A DNA stretch of 33,570 bases from JBBKWJ01 sp037968895 (lineage in GTDB: Bacteria > Actinomycetota > Acidimicrobiia > Acidimicrobiales > SZUA-35): the NCBI GenBank assembly GCA_037968895.1, contig JBBKWJ010000226.1, forward strand, positions 1-33,570. The letters are read 5' to 3'. The notes beneath the pieces are model-generated. The model made no database searches, had not been told where the DNA came from, and worked only from the letters and a program-made list of their open reading frames with translations. Of the stretch, positions 24,006 through 32,358 are shown one piece after another. Position 1 is the first letter of the stretch. Every line of letters begins with the position of its first letter. A program made the position numbers and the translations under genes.

Positions 24006-26239
24006 TGCTCCAGTAGCTCGAGGCTTCGCCAGAAACCCTCGCCGTCGTTCTTGTGACCTTGCCAAACCTCGGGGATAAAGGAGACCTCGGGATACCGCTC
24101 GAAGATGTCGGCGACTGACCCAAAGTCAATGCCGCCATCACCAATCTGCAATCCCTCACCGTCAACACCGCGGGCGTCAGCCAGGTGGAGATGGGCGCTA
24201 AATGGTGCTACCTGACGTACGAACTCGTCAAAGCTTTTATCGGTATGGTTCGCCGCAAGTTTTGAATGTGATACGTCGAGGCAGACCCTGTGTCCAGTGG
24301 TCGTGCAGAACTCGATGATGTCAGCGGCGCTGACGAGCAAGTTGTGGAATCGCTGCCCTCCAAAGTGCCATGGGAAAGGCGGCATTGTCTGTGGGATGAT
24401 TTCAACCCCCTCGGTATCAAGCTGCTCGAGCGACGACGCGAGACGCCCCATGTATGCAGGGATTTCGGAGCGATCGATCGGCTTGTCGAATGAGAAACCA
24501 CCGACGTTCGCAATGATGAGAGGCGGTGCAGTGTTCGCGAAGCGCGGTCGAAGACGGCGAGTGAAGTCGACCACCCTCTGCAGTTCACCGATCGACCGCT
24601 CCCGGTACTCGTCGTCTGGCGATGCCAGGTCGAGAAGGTGGTCGCCAGCAAAAAGTTCGGGCGCATGCACTACAAGATCGAGGTCGAGCTGATCTGGAAA
24701 GTGTTCGAGCTCATCGAGTTCTAGATCGCGGTAGCTGAGATGAATCTCGATCAGCGTGCCGTTCGTCCGCTCCGAGAGGTCTTGCCAATCGTGGTGACGG
24801 ACGGGGATACCCCATGGCCGCTTGAATGTGTAGTCACGCGCTTCCGCTCGGCGGATTCCTAAGTCGTCGTCGAAGAAGAAGCCGCCAGCCTCGATGTCGC
24901 GACGGGCTGGCTGGCCAACTAGTTCTGGCTTCTTGTTTGGCTGAAGTCCGCGGCCTGGGCTCTTGATGTCGAGCATTTCGCCACGAATGATCTCGCCCGC
25001 CTTGATCGGCACTCTCGCGATCAGACTCTTCGCGAGGACCTCACGGTTGAGCATTTCGCCTTGGCTCAATGTCCGTTCGCCGCCCCGACCAATCGATGCT
25101 TCGACTTCTCGCACTGCAACTACGAGTTGGGCGAGTTCTTCGGGCAGGAGACTCGCGGCGTGGTCGCCACCCTCCTGGCTCCGGTCTGACGTGAGATGCT
25201 TTTCAATAACACGGGCCCCTCGTGCGACGGCCGCGACAGCGACATTGATCCCGCGCTCGTGCCCCGAGTAGCCCACCGGAAAATCGCCTAGCTCGTCGAG
25301 GTTGTCGAGATACGCGAGATTGATGTCGCGCAGCGGTGCCGGGTAGGCCGAGTTGCAGTGCAAAAGCACAAACCGGGCCCCGGCGCGCTCGAGAAGTGCG
25401 ACCGTCTCAAGGATCTCCGTTTCTACCGACATGCCAGTAGACAGAATCAATGTTTTCCCTGTCGCCGCAGCGGCGGAGATGAGCTCATGGTTCGTCAGGT
25501 CAGCTGACGCGATCTTGTATGCGTCGAGATCGCAGGTCTCCAGGAATCTCAGGCTCGGCATGTCCCAAGGCGTGCAGAGCGGCATGATTCCACGGCGCCG
25601 GCAATGCTGGAACGCCTGGACAAGTTCATCCTTTGAGAGTTGGAACCGAGCAAGCAGATCAAGGGTGTATTGCGCACCAAGGTCAGCCGACGCGTCGGTT
25701 GGGTCACCCGCGTTGACGTAAAGGGCGTCCATATCTCGAAGCTGAAATTTCGCAGCGTCAGCGCCCGCATCCGCGGCTGCATCAATCAGTCGGAATGCCT
25801 CCTCCAACTCACCCTGATGGTTATTGCCAATCTCGGCGATAATTACAGCGGGCTTGCCAGGGCCGAGCTCGTGTGAGCCGATACTGGTCGGGTGTGATGT
25901 TGGCCACGCGATTGCCTTCAAACGGCCGATCGAATCGAGGAGCGGCACTGATCCAACTCGAGGCGAGAAGAGCGCCTCGATCGTGTCTGGAGCGTCACCC
26001 TCGAACGCTGAAACGAAATCTCGGTTGGCGACGCGTCGAACCGAGACCTCAAGATCAATGTTGGCTTGGGCGACGATCCAGCGACGGAAGTCGCCGTCGG
26101 TGAGTACACCCTCAAGTCGTCCGGTTGTCGACACGCAATAGATGACGCCGGTTCCGACTTGACTCATGCTGCGCAGCGCATCCGCAAGCGATACATCAGC
26201 AAATACTGCGTGAGACGCGAAGTCGTGTTCGATAATCAT
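23996..26239 (-). CDS. Three-part fusion: CBS pair - nonulosonate (sialic-acid-like) synthase with SAF domain - sugar isomerase-like TIM barrel
   Basis: A 747-residue protein. Residues 1-113 form a CBS pair (VFADVSLADALRSM, GVLTDGDFRRWI, VPLLDSIGRLKAIA). Residues 125-385 are a NeuB-type synthase: IIAEIGNNHQG with metal ligand His141, KIASADLTNHELI, LILSTGMS, HCNSAYPAP, GYSGHERG with metal ligand His327, RVIEKHLTSDR and GGDHAASL. An antifreeze-like SAF domain follows (about 400-465; KSPGRGLQP). Residues 470-747 are an AP-endonuclease-2/xylose-isomerase-type barrel with candidate metal residues in CLDVSHS (654-659), HLHLADA and IPEVWQGH. NeuB enzymes condense phosphoenolpyruvate with an N-acylated hexosamine to a nine-carbon acid; the barrel may epimerise or isomerise the precursor. 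The ATG at 26239 overlaps the upstream stop by 4 bases (ATGA). Confidence 0.9.
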   Translation of the reverse strand: MIIEHDFASHAVFADVSLADALRSMSQVGTGVIYCVSTTGRLEGVLTDGDFRRWIVAQANIDLEVSVRRVANRDFVSAFEGDAPDTIEALFSPRVGSVPLLDSIGRLKAIAWPTSHPTSIGSHELGPGKPAVIIAEIGNNHQGELEEAFRLIDAAADAGADAAKFQLRDMDALYVNAGDPTDASADLGAQYTLDLLARFQLSKDELVQAFQHCRRRGIMPLCTPWDMPSLRFLETCDLDAYKIASADLTNHELISAAAATGKTLILSTGMSVETEILETVALLERAGARFVLLHCNSAYPAPLRDINLAYLDNLDELGDFPVGYSGHERGINVAVAAVARGARVIEKHLTSDRSQEGGDHAASLLPEELAQLVVAVREVEASIGRGGERTLSQGEMLNREVLAKSLIARVPIKAGEIIRGEMLDIKSPGRGLQPNKKPELVGQPARRDIEAGGFFFDDDLGIRRAEARDYTFKRPWGIPVRHHDWQDLSERTNGTLIEIHLSYRDLELDELEHFPDQLDLDLVVHAPELFAGDHLLDLASPDDEYRERSIGELQRVVDFTRRLRPRFANTAPPLIIANVGGFSFDKPIDRSEIPAYMGRLASSLEQLDTEGVEIIPQTMPPFPWHFGGQRFHNLLVSAADIIEFCTTTGHRVCLDVSHSKLAANHTDKSFDEFVRQVAPFSAHLHLADARGVDGEGLQIGDGGIDFGSVADIFERYPEVSFIPEVWQGHKNDGEGFWRSLELLEQWF

Positions 26240-27369
26240 TGGGCGATGCCCTCCAGGCCAGATCGTGATTTGGCAAACGCAGCACCGATTTTCACTAAGT
26301 TCTGCTGCGTCTGTCGCCACTGGTTCGACTCGGCGAGCGCCAACGCATCGGCATAATGGACAGGGCGAAGCGCAACGTCGTCGATCCGGTCACAGAGCTG
26401 AGTTGTAAGGTCAGCGGCGCCGACGTCGACGCCCCATTCGCTATGGCCAATGTCGTCGAGGAACCAGCCCATCTTGTCGTGACTAATCACGGAGATGATC
26501 GGTCGGCGAAGTCCAAACGGAATCATTTGAGCGTGCCCGCGCAGGCCAACTGTCAGGTCGCTTTCGCTATACGTGGCAATGATGTCGTCTGGTCCAGCTT
26601 CGGTCAGATCGTCGACCACATACGATGCTCCAGCCTCGTCGAGGTACGGCAAGATCTGTAGGTCGAGCGTCTTGTGACAAGTAACGTGCACATTCCAGCC
26701 TGACTGACCGGCATGGCGCATTGCCTTCGCCAGCGACTCCAGCTTGGGCGATGCGTTTTCGCCAAAGCGCATCTCGGGCCGATCGAAGGCGACGTTGAAC
26801 CGGAGAATTCGCTTCTCCATGGAGCGGTGCCGGTCAACGACCTCGACGAGTTCAGGCCGTAGGTGGTGCAGAACAGTGGTTGGACACGGCTGGAGCTCTA
26901 GCTTCGAAGAAAGGTGGGCGGGCAAATACCGGCTCACTGCCCGAATACTCCCGTTGTTGCGAAGACCGAAAAACGACGACTTCTCGACCAGTCGAGTTAG
27001 GTGCTCAGCGAATACGTCGTCGAAGTCTTCCTGGTTCCGGAAACGGTTGTAGCCAATCGCGAACACAACAATTGGCACTTCGATCTGGTCGAGCGCTTCG
27101 GTCGTGGTGTTCCATTGCCATCCACTAGCTGAGCTGTCGGCGCCAGCTTGGTCTCGCAGCAAAAGCCCGCCACCACCGATGACAACGCCCGCCGTCGCGT
27201 TTATCTGCTTGGCAGCATCGGATCCGAGTGGATCCCACAGCTGACGAAGCTCCCAAGCAACATCAGGCACCGCAGTTGCGATTGCGTTTCGCACTTCTTG
27301 AAACAGAAGTGTGTCGCCAGCATTCTTGTTCGCGCTGTCGTGGATACCAACGTGGGTGAGCGTGGTCAT
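26236..27369 (-). CDS. Polysaccharide pyruvyltransferase family protein
   Basis: A 377-residue soluble protein of the CsaB/WcaK superfamily. The N-terminal NKNAGDTLLF (residues 15-23) and GVVIGGGGLLL (61-71) make the first Rossmann half. ESDLTVGLRGHAQMIPFGLRRPIISV is the hallmark of the second half (GxRxH.....G.P.i.i). Family members transfer pyruvate from phosphoenolpyruvate to a sugar as a ketal, but some act as glycosyltransferases. Lying between CMP-nonulosonate synthetase and nonulosonate synthase genes, with 4-base overlaps on both sides, it could modify the glycan or be the transferase for the activated sugar. Which applies cannot be read from sequence. Confidence 0.85.
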   Translation of the reverse strand: MTTLTHVGIHDSANKNAGDTLLFQEVRNAIATAVPDVAWELRQLWDPLGSDAAKQINATAGVVIGGGGLLLRDQAGADSSASGWQWNTTTEALDQIEVPIVVFAIGYNRFRNQEDFDDVFAEHLTRLVEKSSFFGLRNNGSIRAVSRYLPAHLSSKLELQPCPTTVLHHLRPELVEVVDRHRSMEKRILRFNVAFDRPEMRFGENASPKLESLAKAMRHAGQSGWNVHVTCHKTLDLQILPYLDEAGASYVVDDLTEAGPDDIIATYSESDLTVGLRGHAQMIPFGLRRPIISVISHDKMGWFLDDIGHSEWGVDVGAADLTTQLCDRIDDVALRPVHYADALALAESNQWRQTQQNLVKIGAAFAKSRSGLEGIAQ

Positions 27370-28118
27370 AGCGAATTCGTTTCCAGCAGATATCTGGCAT
27401 ACGCCAGGTCAGAAGGTTCATTGATGTCGACCGATGCCTCAGAGGGCATCACTAAGGCCAATGCCCCAGGAACATGGAATGTGCGGTTTCGTCGCAACTC
27501 GGCTGCGTGCGCGACATAGATACTTCCATTGAGTCCATACAGAGGAGGTTGCTCTTGTCGTTGGGCCGTCAATTTGTCCCATCCAAGGAAAGGCACAAGG
27601 GACCCATCGTCCGCGATTTGACGGAGATGAATGAGTTGCTTGTCAAGGGCCTCGACACTGATCACTGCCGGGGGCCGTTCCGCTTCGAACAGCTCAACCG
27701 CTTCCCGGATGTGCTCTGCCGTACGGAACGGGCTAGTCGGAAGCAGCATAAGCACAACTCCGACCGAACGGCCGTCGCGTTCAAAGCGATCAAGGACGTC
27801 GAGAACTACGTGAACGGCGTGCACGCTGTCCTCGGCAAGAGAGTCTGGGCGCCGGATAGTCTCGGCGCCGTGAGCCTCAGCTACCGCAAGAATCTCGTCA
27901 TCTTCAGAACTCACAACAGGCTGCACCCCAGCGGAGTGGGCAGCGTCGATTGTCCAAGCGATCAAGGGTTTCCCCCCGAGATCGACAAGGTTCTTCCGTA
28001 GAATCGCTTTCGATCCCCCACGAGCGGGAATGATAGCGATTGCAGTTGTCGTGTCTTGTGCCGATTCAGTTGCCACTAGCGTCCTACTATTGTGGCTAAA
28101 CGTCTCATCTACGTGCAT
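27366..28118 (-). CDS. CMP-nonulosonate synthetase (acylneuraminate cytidylyltransferase, NeuA-like)
   Basis: Activates a sialic-acid-like sugar as its CMP ester using CTP. The nucleotide loop IAIIPARGGSK is at 27-37 with RKNL after it. MLLPTSPFR (124-132) is the conserved LxPTSPxR, and the C-terminal VDINEPSDLAYA is the expected metal-binding end of the fold. The first 25 residues are an extra, poorly conserved extension, so the true start could be further in (for example the GTG at residue 15). For the ATG at 28118 the only signal is a TAGGAG touching the start codon. It is first in a chain of four genes joined by overlaps and presumably the promoter-proximal gene. Confidence 0.92.
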   Translation of the reverse strand: MHVDETFSHNSRTLVATESAQDTTTAIAIIPARGGSKAILRKNLVDLGGKPLIAWTIDAAHSAGVQPVVSSEDDEILAVAEAHGAETIRRPDSLAEDSVHAVHVVLDVLDRFERDGRSVGVVLMLLPTSPFRTAEHIREAVELFEAERPPAVISVEALDKQLIHLRQIADDGSLVPFLGWDKLTAQRQEQPPLYGLNGSIYVAHAAELRRNRTFHVPGALALVMPSEASVDINEPSDLAYARYLLETNSL

Positions 28119-28201
28119 CTCCTACCGAAAAGCAGAGTGTGATCTTGCGTATCTATCGGCACGTCAAGCTGTCTTTGAAGCGCTTAACCCACTCAACCCG
28201 A

Positions 28202-28249
28202 ACGGCTCTCAATACAGATCATTCGTGTCAGCGACTGATCGTGAGCCGT
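28202..28249. repeat. Nested inverted repeats in the divergent intergenic region
   Basis: Outer arms ACGGCTC (28202-28208) and GAGCCGT (28243-28249) enclose inner arms GATCA (28217-28221) and TGATC (28236-28240). The 177-base gap (28119-28295) between the NeuA operon and the GT-B gene holds nothing else that I recognise. It could be an operator or a leader structure for the plus-strand operon. Confidence 0.35.
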
Positions 28250-28295
28250 CTCCCTAGCCAGAGCGAACCTCTGGTGCCTGACTACAGCTGAATGG

Positions 28296-29936
28296 ATGTT
28301 AGCCATGGCTCAAGCGTCAATTGACAAGCTTCAAACCCTCGGACGTAAGAGTGTCGAACTCGGCTTGCGAGCGGCCGGGCAGGCTCCGGAGCAACGCCAA
28401 GCTCGCCGGCTAGTAAGCGGATTGTCGGTCACACCAAACGACGACGCGAGCAAAATCCTGTTCTTGTCGCCTCGCAACTGGGCGATGCACGCCGCCCTGG
28501 AGGGCGTGCTGGCGACGTCGCTTCGCCTTCGTGGTGCCGACACCCGCTTCTTGAACTGTGGTGGAGGCCTCGATATCTGTGACCGTTCAAATACACATTC
28601 GGCTCCCCCGATGCCCTGCAAGACTTGTGTTCGATATTCCGGCACGACAATTGAGGCGTTTGGCAATAGTCACACATCGTTGAGGGACGGTTGGAGGGGC
28701 AACGACCCAGGGCCATGGGCGGAGCTCGCTGGCCTCTCGACCCAAGAACTAGCGAACGTGTCATTCGATGGGCTCGACCTTGGCGACCTGATCGACATTC
28801 CAGTCAAGTGGTTCCTCCTTGCGGCCCGGCTGCACGAAGACCCGCTCGGTCCGGAGACGATGCGTGCCTTCCTAACCTCAGCGAGGCGAATCGCCGTCGG
28901 CTTTCGAGCCTCGATCAAGGAGTGGCGCCCGGACACTGTCTTCATGCTCAACGGCTTGTTCCTGTTTGAGTCGATTGCGCGAGCGATCTGTGCCGAAGAG
29001 GGCATCGACGTCGTGACCTATGAGCGAACCCACAGAGCGAAGGCATTGATCTTCGCCAGGGACCGTCCTGCGAATCGATATGAACTCGACGGCATTTGGG
29101 AAACACGCGGCGCAGAGCCACTAACCGAAACAGAAAACACTGAACTTGATGAGTACCTAGGTTCTCGGCGGGCCCAAGGGCACCCACTACTCAACATCTG
29201 GAAAGACGCGGTTGAAGAGCGCCCTGACCGCCCAGTCAACGGCAAACTCATCACGCTGTTTAGCAACGTCACTTGGGACTCGTCTGTGTTAGGCCGTGAC
29301 TACGCGTTCGACTCGATGCACTCCTGGCTCGAAGCGACCGTCAAGTACTTCGTTGACCACCCAGAACATCGCCTCATCGTGCGAGCCCATCCGGCGGAAA
29401 CAAAACGCCCTGGGAAAGAGACCCGTGAACCAATCACGGAGTTCATCCTGAGCTGCGTGCCCTCACTTCCCGAGAACATATTGATTCTCGGTCCAGACGA
29501 TCCAACGAGCTCGTATCCAATTATGGAAGAATCTGACCTCGGGCTTGTCTACACATCGACGGTCGGCATCGAAATGTCAGTTATGGGAAAACCAGTCGTA
29601 GTCGCTGGTCGCGCCCACTATCGAGATCGAGGCTTTACGACCGACGCCGAGACACCCGAGCACTACGCCGAGCTCCTCGACCGCGTTCTCGCTGATCCGG
29701 CAGAGGCCACGAGCGCGGTGCCGCTCGCCAGACAGTACGCATATGCGTTCTTCTTCGACGCACCGATTCCGATGCCGTTTGTTACTGAACCAATCCCCGG
29801 TCTCGCTCGGCTCACAACCGAATCGCTTGACGATCTGCAACCAGGCGCAAACGCAGACCTCGACCGGATCTGCGAAGCAGTGCTCCAGACAACAGGTACC
29901 GAGGTAGAAAACACCTACTTCCTGCAGCGGAAATGA
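28296..29936 (+). CDS. Capsule-polysaccharide-type GT-B glycosyltransferase with N-terminal four-cysteine motif
   Basis: A 546-residue soluble protein. The C-terminal half matches capsule-synthesis GT-B proteins (KpsS/LipB-like): HRLIVRAHPAETKRPGKETREPI, then LGLVYTSTVGIEMSVMGKPVVVAGRAHYRDRGFTTD, the donor-site pattern in which a Thr-Ser-Thr-x-Gly-x-Glu loop is followed by a conserved His. The N-terminal half has NWAMHAALEGVLATSLRLRG and four cysteines at 88, 95, 108 and 111 that look like a metal site. It may add the nonulosonate or another acidic sugar to the glycan. The ATG at 28296 is used; a second ATG three codons later is possible, and the nearest -10-like hexamer (TACAGC, 7 bases upstream) is imperfect. 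It overlaps the flippase gene by 4 bases. Confidence 0.8.
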   Translation: MLAMAQASIDKLQTLGRKSVELGLRAAGQAPEQRQARRLVSGLSVTPNDDASKILFLSPRNWAMHAALEGVLATSLRLRGADTRFLNCGGGLDICDRSNTHSAPPMPCKTCVRYSGTTIEAFGNSHTSLRDGWRGNDPGPWAELAGLSTQELANVSFDGLDLGDLIDIPVKWFLLAARLHEDPLGPETMRAFLTSARRIAVGFRASIKEWRPDTVFMLNGLFLFESIARAICAEEGIDVVTYERTHRAKALIFARDRPANRYELDGIWETRGAEPLTETENTELDEYLGSRRAQGHPLLNIWKDAVEERPDRPVNGKLITLFSNVTWDSSVLGRDYAFDSMHSWLEATVKYFVDHPEHRLIVRAHPAETKRPGKETREPITEFILSCVPSLPENILILGPDDPTSSYPIMEESDLGLVYTSTVGIEMSVMGKPVVVAGRAHYRDRGFTTDAETPEHYAELLDRVLADPAEATSAVPLARQYAYAFFFDAPIPMPFVTEPIPGLARLTTESLDDLQPGANADLDRICEAVLQTTGTEVENTYFLQRK

Positions 29937-31363
29937 CCCAGGCCCACGAGGGCTTCGACCCTCCCCCCGGTGGGGGCAGACGGCTCTTGGTGAGCGGTGC
30001 GAAGTTTTCGATCGGGCCCCTTACGCGTGCAGTAGGAGTTTTGCTGCTGTTGCCGCTTACGACACGAGTTCTCTCGTCTGACGAACTTGGGCTCGTGAGC
30101 ACGGCTCAAGTAATCAGCAACATCCTGCTTGCGCTCGCCGCGTTTGGGCTCCACTCAGCGGCAATGCGGGAATACTTCGGCAACGAGTCTGATGCGGGAA
30201 GTCCCAGGCTTGCCCGCTCGTTGTCGCTTGCGGCGATTGTGGCCACTGTTGCTGTGGCGGCGCTCGCCCACCTCACTGGCCCGCTTTGGAGCAAGGCAGT
30301 TAGTGGTGTTCCGTATGGCTCTGCGTTAATTCTTTCGGTCGTCGTCATCATTCCGATGTCGGTCCATGTCGTTGCCCAGAACCTGCTTCGAGCGGAGCAC
30401 CGACCGCTGCCGTTTGGCATCGCTGCTCTTGTTGCGACGCTCGGCGGTCAACTTCTCGGGATACTCATTGCAGTTTCCCGGGGCGGCACTGCGACCGACT
30501 ATCTGACCGGCGTGCTCATAGGTTTTGCCGTCGGAGCACTGATATCCGCGGCAACAGCGGGCCTCACCCGTCAACTTCCCACACGGACTCAACTGGTCGC
30601 TGGCCTCCGCCTGGGCCTGCCGACGATCCCGCACTCGCTCGGCATTTTCCTGCTTCAGGTCGGCGACCGATTAGTCGTCAACGATGTGCTCGGCCTTGCT
30701 GCCGTCGGTCGATACCAGGTTGCATACCTGGTTGGCTCATCTGGCATCATGCTCATAATGGCATTCAGCGCTGCTTGGACACCGATGATCTTCGGTATTG
30801 GCAGCGACAAAGAGCGGTGGAACGAACTCGCGTCTTCGACCGGCCTGGTCCATCGGCTCATCGGGCTGATCAGCGCCGGTCTCATACTGCTCGCTCCTCT
30901 CGTTCTCAGACTTGCAGCGCCCGCGTCATACGACACAAAGAGCCTTGTTCCCGTGGTACTCATCGTCGCCCCGTCGGCCGCTGCGTACGTGACGTTCCAG
31001 GCGTCTTCGATGGTGCTCTTTCACCTCAGACGGACTGGCCCCCTTGGGCTCACTTCGCTGGTCGCAGCTGCCATCAACCTCGGCCTTAACGTGCTGCTTG
31101 TCAGTTCATGGGGCCTGAAGGGAGCGGCTGCCGCGACCACGATCACCTACGTACTATGGGCGTTCTCAGTTCGCGGGATAGCCGCACGAGTTGCCGCCGT
31201 CGATTGGCAAGACCGAGAACTAGCTGGCGCGATGGTCGCGATTGGAGCGAGCGCTGCGGTGAGCGCCGTCGTCGGCCTGGGCACGGCCGCCATCATCGTT
31301 CGCCTGCTGCTGGCTACGGCCGCTGGTGTCGGTGTGATTGCGACGGCAGCGGCACAACGCTAG
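29933..31363 (+). CDS. Polysaccharide flippase (Wzx/MurJ-MATE superfamily)
   Basis: An integral membrane protein of 476 residues with about 12-14 hydrophobic helices across its whole length, starting with AKFSIGPLTRAVGVLLLLPLTTRVLSSDELG. That opening, a gatekeeper LTRxxGxxxLPLxTRxLSxxExG, is typical of polysaccharide exporters. Further helices include QVGDRLVVNDVLGLAAVGRYQVAYLVG, the usual repeat of the same theme in the second half. It would flip the undecaprenyl-linked glycan across the membrane. The ATG lies in ATGA over the stop of the upstream glycosyltransferase gene, so the two are coupled. Confidence 0.9.
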   Translation: MTQAHEGFDPPPGGGRRLLVSGAKFSIGPLTRAVGVLLLLPLTTRVLSSDELGLVSTAQVISNILLALAAFGLHSAAMREYFGNESDAGSPRLARSLSLAAIVATVAVAALAHLTGPLWSKAVSGVPYGSALILSVVVIIPMSVHVVAQNLLRAEHRPLPFGIAALVATLGGQLLGILIAVSRGGTATDYLTGVLIGFAVGALISAATAGLTRQLPTRTQLVAGLRLGLPTIPHSLGIFLLQVGDRLVVNDVLGLAAVGRYQVAYLVGSSGIMLIMAFSAAWTPMIFGIGSDKERWNELASSTGLVHRLIGLISAGLILLAPLVLRLAAPASYDTKSLVPVVLIVAPSAAAYVTFQASSMVLFHLRRTGPLGLTSLVAAAINLGLNVLLVSSWGLKGAAAATTITYVLWAFSVRGIAARVAAVDWQDRELAGAMVAIGASAAVSAVVGLGTAAIIVRLLLATAAGVGVIATAAAQR

Positions 31364-31382
31364 GCAGCCTGCGTTGACCCTT

Positions 31383-32351
31383 TCAGGCCTCGGTGGCTTG
31401 CGGAAACGGCCGCACTAGCCCAAACCAGAACCCTGCCGACCAGCACCAGTGCATGAGTAGCGCAGCTACTGCTCCTGCGCCGCGCACCTCAAGGGGGGCA
31501 TCGCTTCGAGCGGCGCCAACGGCGACAAAGGCAAAATGGGAACCGACGCTGAGCAAGCTCAACGGTCGAAGGCGACCGATGATGACTGCCACCCCGATAG
31601 GCGCGAGAAACGATGGCACTACCTGGCGAGGCTTGATCGAATCAGGGTGCCGCTTCATCGTCGCTGCCTTCGAACGGCCGTAGCGAAAGTACTGGATCGC
31701 GAGCTTCTTGAAGCTTGACCGCGGGCGATAACCGACTCCGAGGTCAGCCTCAAGCCATACCGTGTGGCCCGCAGCTCCAATCCGGTGATTCAGCTCGTAA
31801 TCTTCGTTGACGCCAACGTCCTCGGCCCACCCACCAAGGGCTCGGACCACCTCAGTGCGAAAAGCCCCGAGGTAGACCGTTTCGGCCGGGCCAGACGTGG
31901 CCCCCGCATGGAACCTCGCGGGGCCTGCACCCCATGATGACTGATTGGCGAGCGCAATGCCGCGGCCAACGGTTGAATCGACGGGTTGTGCGATCATTCG
32001 CCCGCCGACAACAGCCGCTCCGGTTGCGTCGAGAAGTTCGACGCAACGTTGGACGTAGTCGGGTTCGACGAACGAGTGACCGTCAAGACGCACGAGGTAC
32101 TCGCCCTGGCACGCCTCCAGGGCAGTGTTCAGTCCGGCGGATTGCAGCTTGCGTGGGTTGTCGACAACCCGAAAACGATTGTCTTTCTCGACCCAGTCGG
32201 CAAGAAGGTCGAGGGTGCCGTCGTTGGATCCCCCGTCGGCGAGGAGAACTTCGAAGTCGGCGTAGGTCTGCGTCGCAATGCGCTCAAGCGATGCCTCGAT
32301 ATCGGCAGCCTCGTTGTAGATCGGTAGAACCACCGACACTCTCGGGCTCAT
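31383..32351 (-). CDS. Glycosyltransferase family 2, ExoA-like, with C-terminal membrane segments
   Basis: A 322-residue inverting GT-A enzyme. VSVVLPIYNEAADIEASL opens the fold, ADGGSNDGT is the nucleotide site, and LVRLDGHSFVEPDYV carries the acidic DxH version of the DXD motif seen in ExoA-type succinoglycan enzymes. NEDYELNHRI is the acceptor/base region. Two or three hydrophobic segments at about 245-315 anchor it in the membrane. It is 7 bases downstream of the priming sugar transferase on the same strand, with GAAAGTGAG as a plausible ribosome site, so it probably adds the second or a later sugar. It ends 19 bases from the convergent flippase gene. Confidence 0.9.
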   Translation of the reverse strand: MSPRVSVVLPIYNEAADIEASLERIATQTYADFEVLLADGGSNDGTLDLLADWVEKDNRFRVVDNPRKLQSAGLNTALEACQGEYLVRLDGHSFVEPDYVQRCVELLDATGAAVVGGRMIAQPVDSTVGRGIALANQSSWGAGPARFHAGATSGPAETVYLGAFRTEVVRALGGWAEDVGVNEDYELNHRIGAAGHTVWLEADLGVGYRPRSSFKKLAIQYFRYGRSKAATMKRHPDSIKPRQVVPSFLAPIGVAVIIGRLRPLSLLSVGSHFAFVAVGAARSDAPLEVRGAGAVAALLMHWCWSAGFWFGLVRPFPQATEA

Positions 32352-32358
32352 GAACAGC

